Source: Actinotalea sp. Marseille-Q4924
GTDB lineage: Bacteria > Actinomycetota > Actinomycetes > Actinomycetales > Cellulomonadaceae
Assembly (NCBI RefSeq): GCF_916618755.1
Contig: NZ_CAKAKB010000003.1
Coordinates: forward strand, 62,001-126,000
Length of the DNA: 64,000 bases
Direction: 5' to 3'
The notes beneath the pieces were generated by a model. It saw nothing but the letters and a program-made list of their open reading frames with translations. It ran no database searches and was not told where the DNA came from. Shown piece by piece: positions 43,773 through 52,890 of this stretch. Within the stretch, counting starts at the first letter, position 1. Every line of letters starts with the position of its first letter. The translations under genes and the position numbers were made by a program.

Positions 43773-43893
43773 CCGACCGCCCGCCGCCGATCCGAGGACG
43801 TTCGTCCCTCACGCCACGCCCGCCGTCGGGCGTTCCCTGGGGGACAGGGGCGGGGACCCCGCCCCCAGCGGTCGACGGCGACTGGAGGTCACC

Positions 43894-44949
43894 ATGAAGG
43901 CTCTCGTCTACCACGGGCCCGGCTCGAAGGCCTGGGAGGACGTCCCCGACCCGCACATCAAGGCGCCCACGGACGCCGTGGTGAAGGTCGACACCACGAC
44001 CATCTGCGGCACGGACCTGCACATCCTCAAGGGCGACGTGGCCAGCGTGACGGAGGGCCGGATCCTCGGCCACGAGGGCGTCGGCACGATCGTCGAGGTC
44101 GGTGCCTCGGTCCAGAACCACAAGGTCGGCGACAGGGTGATCATCGCCTGCATCACGTCGTGCGGCGTGTGCGTGTACTGCCGCAGCGGCAACCCCTCGC
44201 ACTGCCTCGCCGACGAGGGCGCCTCAGGGATCGGCTGGATCCTCGGCCACCTCATCGACGGCACCCAGGCCGAGTACGTGCGCATCCCCTTCGCCGACAG
44301 CTCGCTGTACGCGCTGCCGGAGGGCGTGCCGGACGAGGCGGCCGTCCTGCTGTCGGACATCTTCCCGACAGGCTTCGAGATGGGTGTGCAGTACGGCGCC
44401 GTGAAGCCGGGCGACACCGTCGCCGTCGTCGGCGCGGGACCCGTGGGTCTCGCCGTCATGGCGACCGCCGGCCTCTACGGCGCGGCCCAGATCATCGCGA
44501 TCGACCTGGACGAGAACCGGATCGAGATGGCGAAGACGATCGGCGCGACGCACGGGGTCGACTCCGGTGCCGCCGACTGGAAGGAGCAGGTCCTCGCCCT
44601 GACGGACGGCTACGGCGTGGACGTCGCCGTCGAGGCCGTGGGCATCCCCGCGACGTTCCGCATGTGCACCGACATGGTGCGGCCCGGTGGCCACGTGGCG
44701 AACGTGGGCGTGCACGGCCACCCGGTCGAGCTCCCGCTCCAGGACCTCTGGATCGCCAACCTGACGATCACCACGGGGCTCGTGAACACGACGACCCTCG
44801 CGATGCTCCTCAAGCTGGTGAAGCAGCAGAAGCTGCCGGTCGAGAAGTTCGTGACGCACCGGTTCGGCTTCGACAAGGTCCTCGACGCCTACGAGACCTT
44901 CGGCGACGCCGCGGCGACCAAGGCGCTCAAGGTGGTCATGGCCCACTGA
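43894..44949 (+). CDS. adh: zinc-dependent alcohol dehydrogenase
   Basis: A 351-residue medium-chain dehydrogenase. The catalytic zinc site is CGTDLH with GHEGVGTIVE, and the structural zinc cysteines are in CGVCVYCRSGNPSHC. The Rossmann motif AVVGAGPVGLAVM and the downstream Asp of IIAIDLDENR favour NAD. The length and the DIFPTGFEMGVQYG motif match the zinc alcohol dehydrogenases common in actinobacteria. The substrate is unknown. A strong terminator follows. A related formaldehyde dehydrogenase lies at 62.3 kb. Confidence 0.92.
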   Translation: MKALVYHGPGSKAWEDVPDPHIKAPTDAVVKVDTTTICGTDLHILKGDVASVTEGRILGHEGVGTIVEVGASVQNHKVGDRVIIACITSCGVCVYCRSGNPSHCLADEGASGIGWILGHLIDGTQAEYVRIPFADSSLYALPEGVPDEAAVLLSDIFPTGFEMGVQYGAVKPGDTVAVVGAGPVGLAVMATAGLYGAAQIIAIDLDENRIEMAKTIGATHGVDSGAADWKEQVLALTDGYGVDVAVEAVGIPATFRMCTDMVRPGGHVANVGVHGHPVELPLQDLWIANLTITTGLVNTTTLAMLLKLVKQQKLPVEKFVTHRFGFDKVLDAYETFGDAAATKALKVVMAH

Positions 44950-44963
44950 GCCCGCCGGGACCG

Positions 44964-44998
44964 GGCCCGGTCGCCCTCGCAGGGAGGGCGACCGGGCC
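44964..44998 (+). terminator. intrinsic terminator of alcohol dehydrogenase gene
   Basis: A 14-bp stem GGCCCGGTCGCCCT (44964-44977) pairs with AGGGCGACCGGGCC (44985-44998) across a 7-nt loop. It begins 14 nt after the stop codon. Confidence 0.85.
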
Positions 44999-45050
44999 GT
45001 CACGCGCCGGCGACGGGCCCCGGGCGCGCCGGCGGCTCGTGCGGCGCTGC

Positions 45051-45094
45051 GTCGAGGCGGCTCGGTCGGCGCGTCGAAGCGGCTCAGTCGGCGC
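45051..45094 (+). repeat. 22-bp tandem repeat at a gene end
   Basis: Copies 45051-45072 and 45073-45094 differ at two positions. The second contains the stop codon and last residues of the nucleotidyltransferase gene (minus strand). Confidence 0.75.
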
Positions 45095-45872
45095 AGAGCG
45101 CGAGCACCGCGGCTCGCATCGCCGGGTCCACGTCGACGTGCTCGTCCAGCCATCCCAGGACGGCCCGGGCCGACTGCGGCGTCCTGTCGTAGCCCTGCAC
45201 GAACGTCGCGAGGTGCTGCGCCGTGAGCGGCAGCCGCCGCTCCGCCCGCCGCTCCGGCGCGAAGGGGTCGACGGGCGCCGCCGTCGGCATCTCGACCGAC
45301 GCGGCGATCTCCAGCACACGGTCCACCGCGTGCGACTGCACGAGGCGCGCCGCGGCGAGCCGCTCACCGCGGTGGTACCGCCCCAGCCCGACGTAGAGGG
45401 CGGTGAGCGCCTCACCGGTGGCCCACGCGACGTCGACCGGCGGGGGAGCCGGTGCGGTGCGCACCGGTCGCAGGAGCGTCGTGTCGAAGCCCTCCTGCGC
45501 CCACACGACACGCCCGGCCGCGAACGGGATGCCGGGGAGCTCGTGCGGCTCGAAGACCGCGAGCTCGCACAGGACGCCGTCGCGGTAGAGGAGCTTGTAG
45601 CCGTCCGGCGTGTTGCGGAACGCGTACGCCACCGGGGCGACCCCCGTCAGCCAGGAGAGGTCCTCGATCATCGGGCCCTTCGCGCCCGGTCCGACGACGA
45701 CGAAGAAGTCCAGGTCCGACCACCGGTCCAGGCGGTCCCGCTCGAGACCGACGGATCCCAGCCCCAGCAGCGCGAGCGCGCGGCCGTCGGCCGCGAGGGC
45801 CGCGCCGATCCGGTCCAGCCGGCGCAGCAGGCGCTGCACCGCGACGTCGTCGGCCGCGTCCCGGTCACCCAC
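45084..45872 (-). CDS. nucleotidyltransferase domain protein
   Basis: A 262-residue protein. The nucleotidyltransferase motif LLGLGSVGLERDRLDRWSDLDFFVVV (about residues 28-53) contains the G-S and D-x-D elements that bind nucleotide and metal. A helical C-terminal region resembling aminoglycoside or MNT-type partners (VDRVLEIAASVEMPTAAPVDPF) follows. There is no resistance-gene-specific motif and the substrate is unknown. GTG 45872 is 11 nt after the stop of the FMN-binding protein gene, so the two form an operon. Confidence 0.75.
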   Translation of the reverse strand: MGDRDAADDVAVQRLLRRLDRIGAALAADGRALALLGLGSVGLERDRLDRWSDLDFFVVVGPGAKGPMIEDLSWLTGVAPVAYAFRNTPDGYKLLYRDGVLCELAVFEPHELPGIPFAAGRVVWAQEGFDTTLLRPVRTAPAPPPVDVAWATGEALTALYVGLGRYHRGERLAAARLVQSHAVDRVLEIAASVEMPTAAPVDPFAPERRAERRLPLTAQHLATFVQGYDRTPQSARAVLGWLDEHVDVDPAMRAAVLALCAD

Positions 45873-45883
45873 GGACGGGCGGG

Positions 45884-46306
45884 TCAGATCGTCGGCTCGT
45901 CGGCACCCGGCAGGTCCACGTGGAAGCGCCGGCCGGTGATCTCCTCGACGCTGATCGCGACGAGCTGGGTCTTGTCCGTGCCCACCCACGGGCGCAGCGG
46001 CAAGGCCTCCGCACGGTCCGCGGCGTCGCCCTTGAGGTGACGCGCGGTCCCCCGCACGACGACGCTCACGGCGTGGTCGGCCACCACGTCGTCGACCTCG
46101 AACGCCACGCCGTGGTTGACGGTCGTCCCGAAGAGCTTGCTGCCCTCGGCCGTCCGGAAGACGACGCGATCGCCGTCCACGACGAAGTTCACGGGGACGA
46201 GGTACACCTCGCCGGCGACCTGGTACGCCAGTCGCCCCAGGGACTGCCGCTGCAGGACGTCCCACGCCTCCGCGTCGGTGAGAACCACCATGTCGGTCTG
46301 CTCCAT
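45884..46306 (-). CDS. pyridoxamine 5'-phosphate oxidase-like (split-barrel FMN/F420) protein
   Basis: A 140-residue split-barrel flavin-binding protein. The pattern MVVLTDAEAWDVLQRQSLGRLAYQVAGEVYLVPVNFVVDGDRVVFRTAEGSK is typical of the Pyridox_ox_2-like family, whose members bind FMN, F420 or heme and are rarely true PdxH enzymes. ATG 46306 follows GGGAGG. Its function cannot be set more precisely. It is the first gene of a two-gene unit with the nucleotidyltransferase. Confidence 0.8.
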   Translation of the reverse strand: MEQTDMVVLTDAEAWDVLQRQSLGRLAYQVAGEVYLVPVNFVVDGDRVVFRTAEGSKLFGTTVNHGVAFEVDDVVADHAVSVVVRGTARHLKGDAADRAEALPLRPWVGTDKTQLVAISVEEITGRRFHVDLPGADEPTI

Positions 46307-46469
46307 CACGCCACCTCCCGTCCTCCCACGCTAGGCGCCCGACGGCGGCCCGCACGGGACCTCCGTCGCTGGCGCGCCCGCCGGGATCGGCCCGCACCTC
46401 GCCCGGCCCCGGACCACCGCAGCGAGGGCGGCGGTGGTCCGTGATCGACCCGTGCACCACGATGGGGGC

Positions 46470-47813
46470 GTGACCACCACCGACGCGGCCTCCCGCCGCC
46501 TGCGCTGCGCCCTCTTCGTCGACTTCGACAACGTCTACATCGGGCTGCAGCGACTCGACCCGACGGCCGCGGAGGCCTTCGCCACGCACCCGGGGCACTG
46601 GCTCTCCGGGCTGGAGAGCGGCACGGACGACGACGGCGACTTCACCCGCCGCTTCCTCGTCCGGGCGTGCTACCTCAACCCGTCGGTCTTCTCGCAGTTC
46701 CGGCCGAACTTCACGCGCGCCGGCTTCAGCGTCGTGGACTGCCCGTCGCTGACGCAGCAGGGCAAGAGCAGCGCGGACATCAACCTCGTGCTCGACGCCG
46801 TCGACGCGCTCGCGGCGCCCACGTTCTACGACGAGTTCGTCATCGTCTCCGCCGACGCGGACTTCACCCCGCTGGCGCACCGGTTCCGCGCCGCCGACCG
46901 CCGCGTCACCATCATCACCGCGAGCCCGGCCGCGAGCGCCTACCGCGCCGTCGCGGACACCGTCATCACGGCCGACGCCCTCACCGAGCTCGTCCTGCCG
47001 ACGACGGCGGAGCGACTCGCGGAGGCCGTGGCCGCCGTGCCGGTCCCCGTGGTCGAGCAGACGGCCACCGCGTCCGCGACCGGCACCGGCAGGTCGGCCG
47101 GCGGCGAGGGCAGCACCCCCGGAGGCGCCGGCACGGGCCGACGGCGCGCCGGGGTCGAGGAGGGTGCACCGCCGAGGTCCCGCGGCATCGGCGGCGGACC
47201 GGCGCGCGCGCTCGTGCTGCGCCAGGTCCGGACGGCGGACCGGCCGCTCAACGGCGGGTCGCTCGCGCAGGCGGCCCAGAAGGCGGAGCCGGCGCTCGCC
47301 TCCACGAACTGGGACGGTGCGGGGAGCTTCTTCCCCTGGCTCGCCACCGCGGTGCCGGAGGTCGCGGCGTCGGCGGGGTTCGTCTGGGACCCCGCCCGGT
47401 TCAGCGAGGCGGACCTGCCCGGTGCGGGCGGCGTGGACCTGCCGCCGCTGCAGCGTCAGGTCGTCGAGGTGACCGAGATCCCGAACCTGCCGACGGAGCG
47501 GTACCGCGCGCTCCTCACGGCCCTCGCCGACGACGTGGCGGCCCACCCGTTCGACCGGCCGGAGACGGCCCGACGGGTCCGCGACGCGTGCCAGGCCGCG
47601 GGGGAGGCGATCGGCAAGGCGTCCGTCAACACCGTCATCGCCGGGGTGCTCTACGCCGGGCTCGACCTGGCGGCGAGGCCCGACGCCCGGACCATCGCGC
47701 AGACGTGGGCGGACAACGTCCTCGGCCTGTGCCGCGGCGCTCGCATGGACCTCACCGCGCAGGACGTCGCCGCCATCCGGACGTGGGTGGGCGGGGGGCT
47801 GCTCGACCGCTGA
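46470..47813 (+). CDS. NYN-domain nuclease with C-terminal OST-HTH/LOTUS-like domain
   Basis: A 447-residue protein. Residues 10-170 form a NYN (PIN-like RNase) domain. The acidic residues are readable in LFVDFDNVYIGL, GKSSADINLVLDAVDAL and FVIVSADADFTPLAHRF. After a Gly/Ala/Thr linker, residues about 235-300 (RALVLRQVRTADRPLNGGSLAQAAQKAEPAL then DGAGSFFPWLATAVPEVA) look like an OST-HTH/LOTUS RNA-binding module. A helical C-terminal domain ends the protein. An endoribonuclease guided by LOTUS-type RNA binding is likely. GTG 46470 was chosen as the first start before the NYN domain. Confidence 0.82.
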   Translation: MTTTDAASRRLRCALFVDFDNVYIGLQRLDPTAAEAFATHPGHWLSGLESGTDDDGDFTRRFLVRACYLNPSVFSQFRPNFTRAGFSVVDCPSLTQQGKSSADINLVLDAVDALAAPTFYDEFVIVSADADFTPLAHRFRAADRRVTIITASPAASAYRAVADTVITADALTELVLPTTAERLAEAVAAVPVPVVEQTATASATGTGRSAGGEGSTPGGAGTGRRRAGVEEGAPPRSRGIGGGPARALVLRQVRTADRPLNGGSLAQAAQKAEPALASTNWDGAGSFFPWLATAVPEVAASAGFVWDPARFSEADLPGAGGVDLPPLQRQVVEVTEIPNLPTERYRALLTALADDVAAHPFDRPETARRVRDACQAAGEAIGKASVNTVIAGVLYAGLDLAARPDARTIAQTWADNVLGLCRGARMDLTAQDVAAIRTWVGGGLLDR

Positions 47814-47833
47814 CCCCGGCCCGCGGGCACCGG

Positions 47834-49909
47834 TCAGTCGGCCGGCGCCACCGCCGCCGCGAACTGGCTCCGGTGCAGGGCCGCGTAGGCCCCGTCGGCG
47901 GCGAGCAGCTCCTCGTGGCTGCCCTGCTCCACGATCGAGCCGCGGTCCATGACGAGGATCGTGTCGGCGTCGCGGATCGTCGACAGGCGGTGGGCGATGA
48001 CGAACGACGTCCGCTGCCTGCGCAGCCGCGCCATCGCCTGCTGCACGAGCACCTCGGTGCGCGTGTCGACCGACGACGTCGCCTCGTCGAGCACGAGGAT
48101 CGCGGGGTCGGCCAGGAACGCGCGCGCGATGGTCACCAGCTGCTTCTCGCCCGCGCTGAGGTTGCCGGCCTCCTCGTCGACCACGGTGTCGTACCCGTCC
48201 GGCAGCGCCTGGACGACGTGGTCGACGTGCGCGACCCGAGCCGCCTCGAGGACCTGGTCCTCGGTGGCGTCGGGACGTCCGTACGCGATGTTCTCCGCGA
48301 TCGTCCCGCCGAACAGCCACGTGTCCTGCAGCACCATCCCGACGTTGCGGCGCAGGGCGGCCCGCGACATCTGCCGGGTGTCCACGCCGTCGAGGGTGAT
48401 CCGTCCCGCGTCGATCTCGTAGAAGCGCATGAGCAGGTTGACGAGGGTCGTCTTGCCCGCCCCGGTGGGACCGACGATGGCGACGGTGCGGCCCGGCTCG
48501 ACCTCCAGGGAGAGGTCGTCGATGAGGGGCGCGTCGGGCTCGTACCGGAACGACACGTGCTCGAACGTCACCTTCCCGCGGGCACGGGTGCCGTCCGCCG
48601 GCGCGGGGGCGGGCGCGACGTCCGGTGACTGCTCCGGTGCGTCCAGCACCTCCACCACGCGCTCGAAGCTCGCGACGCCCGACTGGAGGAGGTTCATCAT
48701 CGACGCGATCTGCGTGATGGGCTGGGTGAACTGACGGGAGTACTGGATGAACGCCTGGACGTCGCCGAGGGTGATCGCGCCGGCCGCCACCCGCAGGCCC
48801 CCGACGACGGCGATGGCCACGAACGACAGGTTGGACAGGAACATCATCGCGGGCTGGATGAGGCCCGAGATGACGTTGGCCCGGAAGGCGGCGTCGTAGA
48901 GCGCCTCGTTCTCCTCGTGGAAGCGCTGGGACACCGCACGCTGCCGTCCGAACACCTTGACCAGCGCATGGCCGGTGTACATCTCCTCGACGTGGCCGTT
49001 GAGCGTCCCCGTCCTCGCCCACTGCTGGACGAACTGCGGCTGCGCGCGCTTGGCGATCACGGCGGTGAGCAGGCCCGCCGCGGGCACCGTGATGACCGCC
49101 ACGAGGGCGAGCACGGGCGAGATCCACAGCATCATCGCGAGCACGCCGAGCACCGTGAGGACCGCCTGCACGAGCTGGCTCAGCGTCTGCTGCAGGGTCT
49201 GGGCGAGGTTGTCGACGTCGTTCGTCACCCGGGAGAGCAGGTCACCCCGGGCGCGCCGGTCCACCTCGGCCAGCGGCAGCCGGTCGAGCTTGGCCTGGAC
49301 GTCGCGCCGCAGGCCGAACACCGTCCGCTGGACCACGCCCGTGGTGATCCGCCCCTGCAACCAGCCCAGCACCCAGGCGCCCGCGTACAGCGCGAGAGCC
49401 ACGACGAGGATCCGGGCCAGCGCACCGGTGTCGATGCCCTCGCCCGGCACGAGCCCGGGCGCGGTCGCGGCGATCGCCGCCAGCTCGTCCTGCCCCGCCG
49501 CCTCGAGGGAGGCGACGACCTGTTCCCGGGTCGCGCCGGCGGGCAGCTGCCTTCCGAGCACGCCGGAGAAGATGACGTCGGTGGCCCGACCCAGCACGTA
49601 CGGCCCTGCCACCAGGGCGGCGACGGAGCCGACCGTCAGCAGCCCGACGGTGGCGAGCCGGACCCGCTCGGGAGCGAGGACGCCGAGCAGGCGCCCCAGC
49701 GACGCGCGGAAGTGCAGCGGCTTGGCGGGGGGCACGGCCGCCGCCATCGGCCCGTGCCCCATCGGCCGGCCACCGGCGCCGGGCGGCGGCCCGCCGCCCG
49801 GACCGGGCCCGCTCGCACCGCCGTGCCCCGCACCGCCGTGCCCACCACCGCCGTGCCCACCACCGCCGTGCCCGCCGTGCCCGGTCGCAGGCCGTGCCGG
49901 CGCGCTCAT
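47834..49909 (-). CDS. ABC exporter half-transporter, consensus ATPase, His/Gly-rich N-terminus
   Basis: A 691-residue fused permease-ATPase. The first 70 residues are HGG/HGGGG repeats and Pro/Gly, an unusual cytosolic His-rich extension. Six membrane helices (about 90-370) precede the ATPase. Walker A is GPTGAGKTTL and Walker B is ILVLDEATSSVD with the catalytic Glu, while the signature NLSAGEKQ is non-canonical. The 4-nt overlap with the upstream half-transporter indicates a heterodimer. The His/Gly stretch might bind metal ions or regulate the exporter; that is inference. Confidence 0.9.
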   Translation of the reverse strand: MSAPARPATGHGGHGGGGHGGGGHGGAGHGGASGPGPGGGPPPGAGGRPMGHGPMAAAVPPAKPLHFRASLGRLLGVLAPERVRLATVGLLTVGSVAALVAGPYVLGRATDVIFSGVLGRQLPAGATREQVVASLEAAGQDELAAIAATAPGLVPGEGIDTGALARILVVALALYAGAWVLGWLQGRITTGVVQRTVFGLRRDVQAKLDRLPLAEVDRRARGDLLSRVTNDVDNLAQTLQQTLSQLVQAVLTVLGVLAMMLWISPVLALVAVITVPAAGLLTAVIAKRAQPQFVQQWARTGTLNGHVEEMYTGHALVKVFGRQRAVSQRFHEENEALYDAAFRANVISGLIQPAMMFLSNLSFVAIAVVGGLRVAAGAITLGDVQAFIQYSRQFTQPITQIASMMNLLQSGVASFERVVEVLDAPEQSPDVAPAPAPADGTRARGKVTFEHVSFRYEPDAPLIDDLSLEVEPGRTVAIVGPTGAGKTTLVNLLMRFYEIDAGRITLDGVDTRQMSRAALRRNVGMVLQDTWLFGGTIAENIAYGRPDATEDQVLEAARVAHVDHVVQALPDGYDTVVDEEAGNLSAGEKQLVTIARAFLADPAILVLDEATSSVDTRTEVLVQQAMARLRRQRTSFVIAHRLSTIRDADTILVMDRGSIVEQGSHEELLAADGAYAALHRSQFAAAVAPAD
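49815..49885 (-). repeat. short tandem repeat encoding His-Gly-Gly units
   Basis: Repeated CACGGCGGTGGTGGG-like units on the minus strand, giving HGG/HGGGG. Copy number is prone to slippage. Confidence 0.6.
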
Positions 49910-51636
49910 GCCGCCTCCTCCACGGTCACCTGCGACAGGACGATCTCGCGGTACGTCGCGTTGGACTCCATGAGCTCGTGGTGGGTCCCCTCGCCGACGA
50001 CGACGCCCTCGTCGAGCACGACGATGTGGTCGGCGTGCCGGATCGTGCTCACCCGCTGCGCGACGACGATGACCGTCGCGTCCCTCGTCTCGGGCACGAG
50101 CGCCGCCCGCAGGGCGGCGTCGGTCGCGACGTCGAGGGCGGAGAAGGCGTCGTCGAAGAGGTAGACGCGCGGCCGCCGGACCAGCGCCCGGGCGATCGAC
50201 AGGCGCTGGCGCTGCCCCCCGGAGACGTTCGTGCCCCCTTGCGTGACGGCGGCGCCGAGGCCGCCCATCCCGCGGACGAAGTCCGCCGCCTGGGCCACCT
50301 CCAGGGCGTGCCACAGGGCGTCGTCGTCGGCCTCCTCGTCGCCGTCACGGAGGTTGGACGCGACGGTCCCGGAGAACAGGAACGCCTTCTGCGGGACGAG
50401 TCCCATCACGCCCCACACGGTCTCCAGGTCCAGGTCGCGCAGGTCCACGCCGTCGAGGAGCACCGCGCCCGCGGTCGGGTCCTGCAGGCGGGGCACCATC
50501 TGCAGGAGCGTCGTCTTCCCCGAGCCGGTCGAGCCGATCACGGCCGTCGTCTCACCCGGCCGGGCGCGCAGGCTGACGCCGCGCAGCACGGGCGCCGCGG
50601 CACCGGGGTAGCGGAACTCCACGTCCCGCAGCTCGACCTCGCCGCGCAGGGGCGGCGGCCGGACGGGGTCCACGGCCGGCACCACGGTGCTCTCGGCGCG
50701 CAGGACCTCGGTGACGCGCTCGGCGGACACCTCGGCACGGGGGATGATCATGACCATCATCACGGCCATCATCACGGCCATGAGGATCTGCATGAGGTAG
50801 CTGAGGAAGGCCACCATCGAGCCGATCTGCATGGCTCCGGTGTCGATGAGCTGGGCGCCGAACCAGATGACCGCGACGCTGGAGACGTTGAGCACGAGGA
50901 ACACCGTCGGGAAGGTCAGGGCCATGATCCGGCCGGCCCCGACGGCCACGTCCATGAGCTCGGTGCTCGCCCGGTCGAAGCGCGCACGCTCGTGGTCCTC
51001 ACGGACGAACGCCCGCACCACCCGCATGCCGGTGATCTGCTCGCGCAGCACCCTGTTGATCGCGTCGAGGCGCGTCTGCATCGCCCGGAACAGCGGGCGC
51101 ATCCGCGACACGGCCACCGCGAGCACCGCGCCCAGCGCCGGCACCACGACGAGGAGCAGCGAGGACAGGCGCACGTCCTCCCGCAGCGCCATGACGACCC
51201 CGCCGACCATCATCACCGGGGCCGCGATCATGAGCGTGAGGCCCAGGTACAGCACGAGCTGCACCTGCGAGACGTCGTTCGTCGTCCGGGTGATGAGCGA
51301 CGGCGCCCCGAACCGGCCGACCTCGCGCGCGGAGAACGTCTGGACGTGGTCGAACACCGCGCCCCGCAGGTCCCGGCCGACGGACATCGCCACCCGCGCA
51401 CCGGCGTACACGGCGCCCACGGCGCAGACGACCTGCACGGCGGTGACGACGAGCATGACGCCGCCGATCCGGAGGATCCGGCCGATGTCCCCCTGGGCGA
51501 TCCCCTGGTCGATGAGGTCCGCGTTGAGGCTCGGGAGGTAGAGGTTCGCGACGGCCTGCACCAGCTGCAGGACCGCCACGACCACCACGAGCGCGAGGTA
51601 CGGGCGGGTGCGCTCACGGAGCACCTGGATCAGCAC
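49906..51636 (-). CDS. ABC exporter half-transporter, degenerate ATP site
   Basis: A 576-residue fused permease-ATPase with six membrane helices in residues 15-300. Walker A is GSTGSGKTTL and the signature NVSGGQRQRLSIARAL is canonical, but Walker B is VYLFDDAFSALD, with Asp replacing the catalytic Glu. Combined with the partner's non-canonical signature, both defects fall in the same composite site, as in heterodimeric exporters such as BmrCD and TM287/288. It overlaps the partner gene by 4 nt. GTG 51636 is the start. Probable drug or lipid export; substrate unknown. Confidence 0.9.
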   Translation of the reverse strand: MLIQVLRERTRPYLALVVVVAVLQLVQAVANLYLPSLNADLIDQGIAQGDIGRILRIGGVMLVVTAVQVVCAVGAVYAGARVAMSVGRDLRGAVFDHVQTFSAREVGRFGAPSLITRTTNDVSQVQLVLYLGLTLMIAAPVMMVGGVVMALREDVRLSSLLLVVVPALGAVLAVAVSRMRPLFRAMQTRLDAINRVLREQITGMRVVRAFVREDHERARFDRASTELMDVAVGAGRIMALTFPTVFLVLNVSSVAVIWFGAQLIDTGAMQIGSMVAFLSYLMQILMAVMMAVMMVMIIPRAEVSAERVTEVLRAESTVVPAVDPVRPPPLRGEVELRDVEFRYPGAAAPVLRGVSLRARPGETTAVIGSTGSGKTTLLQMVPRLQDPTAGAVLLDGVDLRDLDLETVWGVMGLVPQKAFLFSGTVASNLRDGDEEADDDALWHALEVAQAADFVRGMGGLGAAVTQGGTNVSGGQRQRLSIARALVRRPRVYLFDDAFSALDVATDAALRAALVPETRDATVIVVAQRVSTIRHADHIVVLDEGVVVGEGTHHELMESNATYREIVLSQVTVEEAA

Positions 51637-51804
51637 CGGACCAGTGTCACGCAGGGCACCGACACGGACGAGGGGTTTCTCCTGAGGCGTAGACGTGCGC
51701 GCGGTGCCCGCCGCGACGGGGCCGGGCACCGCAGGCTGGCAGGCGCCTGTGACGGGGTCCGCCGGGCCTCGCCGGCAGCCGGACGTGCTGCGACGCTGAC
51801 CGGT

Positions 51805-52494
51805 ATGACCGCACTCGACTCCGCGCACGTCCTCGTCGTCGGCGCGACGGGCGGCCTCGGCTCGGCGATCAGCCGCCGGCTCGCCGACCGCGGCGCCCGG
51901 CTGTCCCTCAGCGCACGGTCCGCCGACCGGCTCGACGCCCTCGCCGGCGAGCTGGGCGACGCCGTCGTGGGCACGCACGCGGCCGACATGACGTTCCCGG
52001 CCGCACCGGCCGACGTGGTCGGCGCCGCCTCGGCGGCCCGTGCGCTCGACGGTGTCGTGTTCGCGGCGGGTGTGGTCGCCTTCGGGCCCGTGACGGAGCT
52101 CGACGACGACGTCCTCGACGCCCTCCTGCTGCTCAACCTCGTGGCGCCCGTGCGGCTCGCGCGTGCGGCGGTGCCCGTGCTCGCCGACGGGGGCTTCCTG
52201 GCGAACGTGAGCGCCGTCGTCGCCGAGCGCCCCACGGCGGGGATGGCGGCCTACTCCGCCGCCAAGGCGGGCCTGACCGGGTTCGACGCCGCGCTCGCCC
52301 ACGAGCTGCGCCGTCGGAGGGTCCGGGTGCTCGACATCCGTCCGCCCCACACCGAGACGGGGCTGGCGGGCCGGCCGATCGCCGGTCAGGCGCCTCCGCT
52401 GGGGCAGGGTCTGGCGCCCGACGACGTCGCGGCCCGCGTCGTCCGGGCGGTCGAGGCGGACGAGCGGGACCTGCCGGCGTCGGCCTTCGCCTGA
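51805..52494 (+). CDS. short-chain dehydrogenase/reductase
   Basis: A 229-residue classical SDR. The NAD(P)-binding motif VVGATGGLGSAISRRL (about residues 11-26), the Asn of FAAGVV and the catalytic Tyr and Lys in AAYSAAKAGL are intact. It is slightly shorter than the usual 250, with a reduced C-terminus. The Arg after the third strand (SARSADR) hints at NADP. The substrate is unknown and no operon partner exists. Confidence 0.88.
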   Translation: MTALDSAHVLVVGATGGLGSAISRRLADRGARLSLSARSADRLDALAGELGDAVVGTHAADMTFPAAPADVVGAASAARALDGVVFAAGVVAFGPVTELDDDVLDALLLLNLVAPVRLARAAVPVLADGGFLANVSAVVAERPTAGMAAYSAAKAGLTGFDAALAHELRRRRVRVLDIRPPHTETGLAGRPIAGQAPPLGQGLAPDDVAARVVRAVEADERDLPASAFA

Positions 52495-52498
52495 GGGT

Positions 52499-52882
52499 TC
52501 AGCCGGCGAGGTCGGCGACGCCGAGCGCCAGTGCGAGGGCGCTGAGGACGAACGGCAGCGCCATCTGGCGCCGCGGCTGGGGGAGCGGCAGACGGACCTC
52601 CCGGGTGTCCGGCAGCTGCATGAGGGTGACCTGCTCGCCGACCTCGTACGCCCTCGGCTGGTGCGAGGCCGGCGGCAGGAGCCGGCGCTCACCGGTGGCC
52701 CTGTCGCGGTACGCGACCGTCGGGGCGTACAGCAGATGGCTGCTCCCCGAGATGGAGGACCGCTTGACGGCGACCTCGACCACCTCCCCGGGCAGGGGCT
52801 CCGCGCCGGGCGGGATGCGGTGCCGGCGCACCATGTGCACGCCGGCGGCCGCGAGCAGCACGGCCGCCACGACGAGCACCAT
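52499..52882 (-). CDS. DUF3592-like membrane protein
   Basis: A 127-residue protein. An N-terminal membrane helix (MVLVVAAVLLAAAGVHMV) and a C-terminal one (LPFVLSALALALGVADLAG) flank a beta-rich exterior domain (PGEVVEVAVKRSSISGSSHLLYAPTVAYRD) like DUF3592. ATG 52882 lies 8 nt after the amidohydrolase stop, so they are probably co-transcribed. No function is known. Confidence 0.7.
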   Translation of the reverse strand: MVLVVAAVLLAAAGVHMVRRHRIPPGAEPLPGEVVEVAVKRSSISGSSHLLYAPTVAYRDRATGERRLLPPASHQPRAYEVGEQVTLMQLPDTREVRLPLPQPRRQMALPFVLSALALALGVADLAG

Positions 52883-52890
52883 GGTGGTCC

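Noticed and set aside
45084-49127. A 1347-codon minus-strand open frame
   Set aside because: Only its last 262 codons (nucleotidyltransferase) are coding. The rest runs antisense to the NYN gene and out of frame through the FMN-binding and ABC genes.
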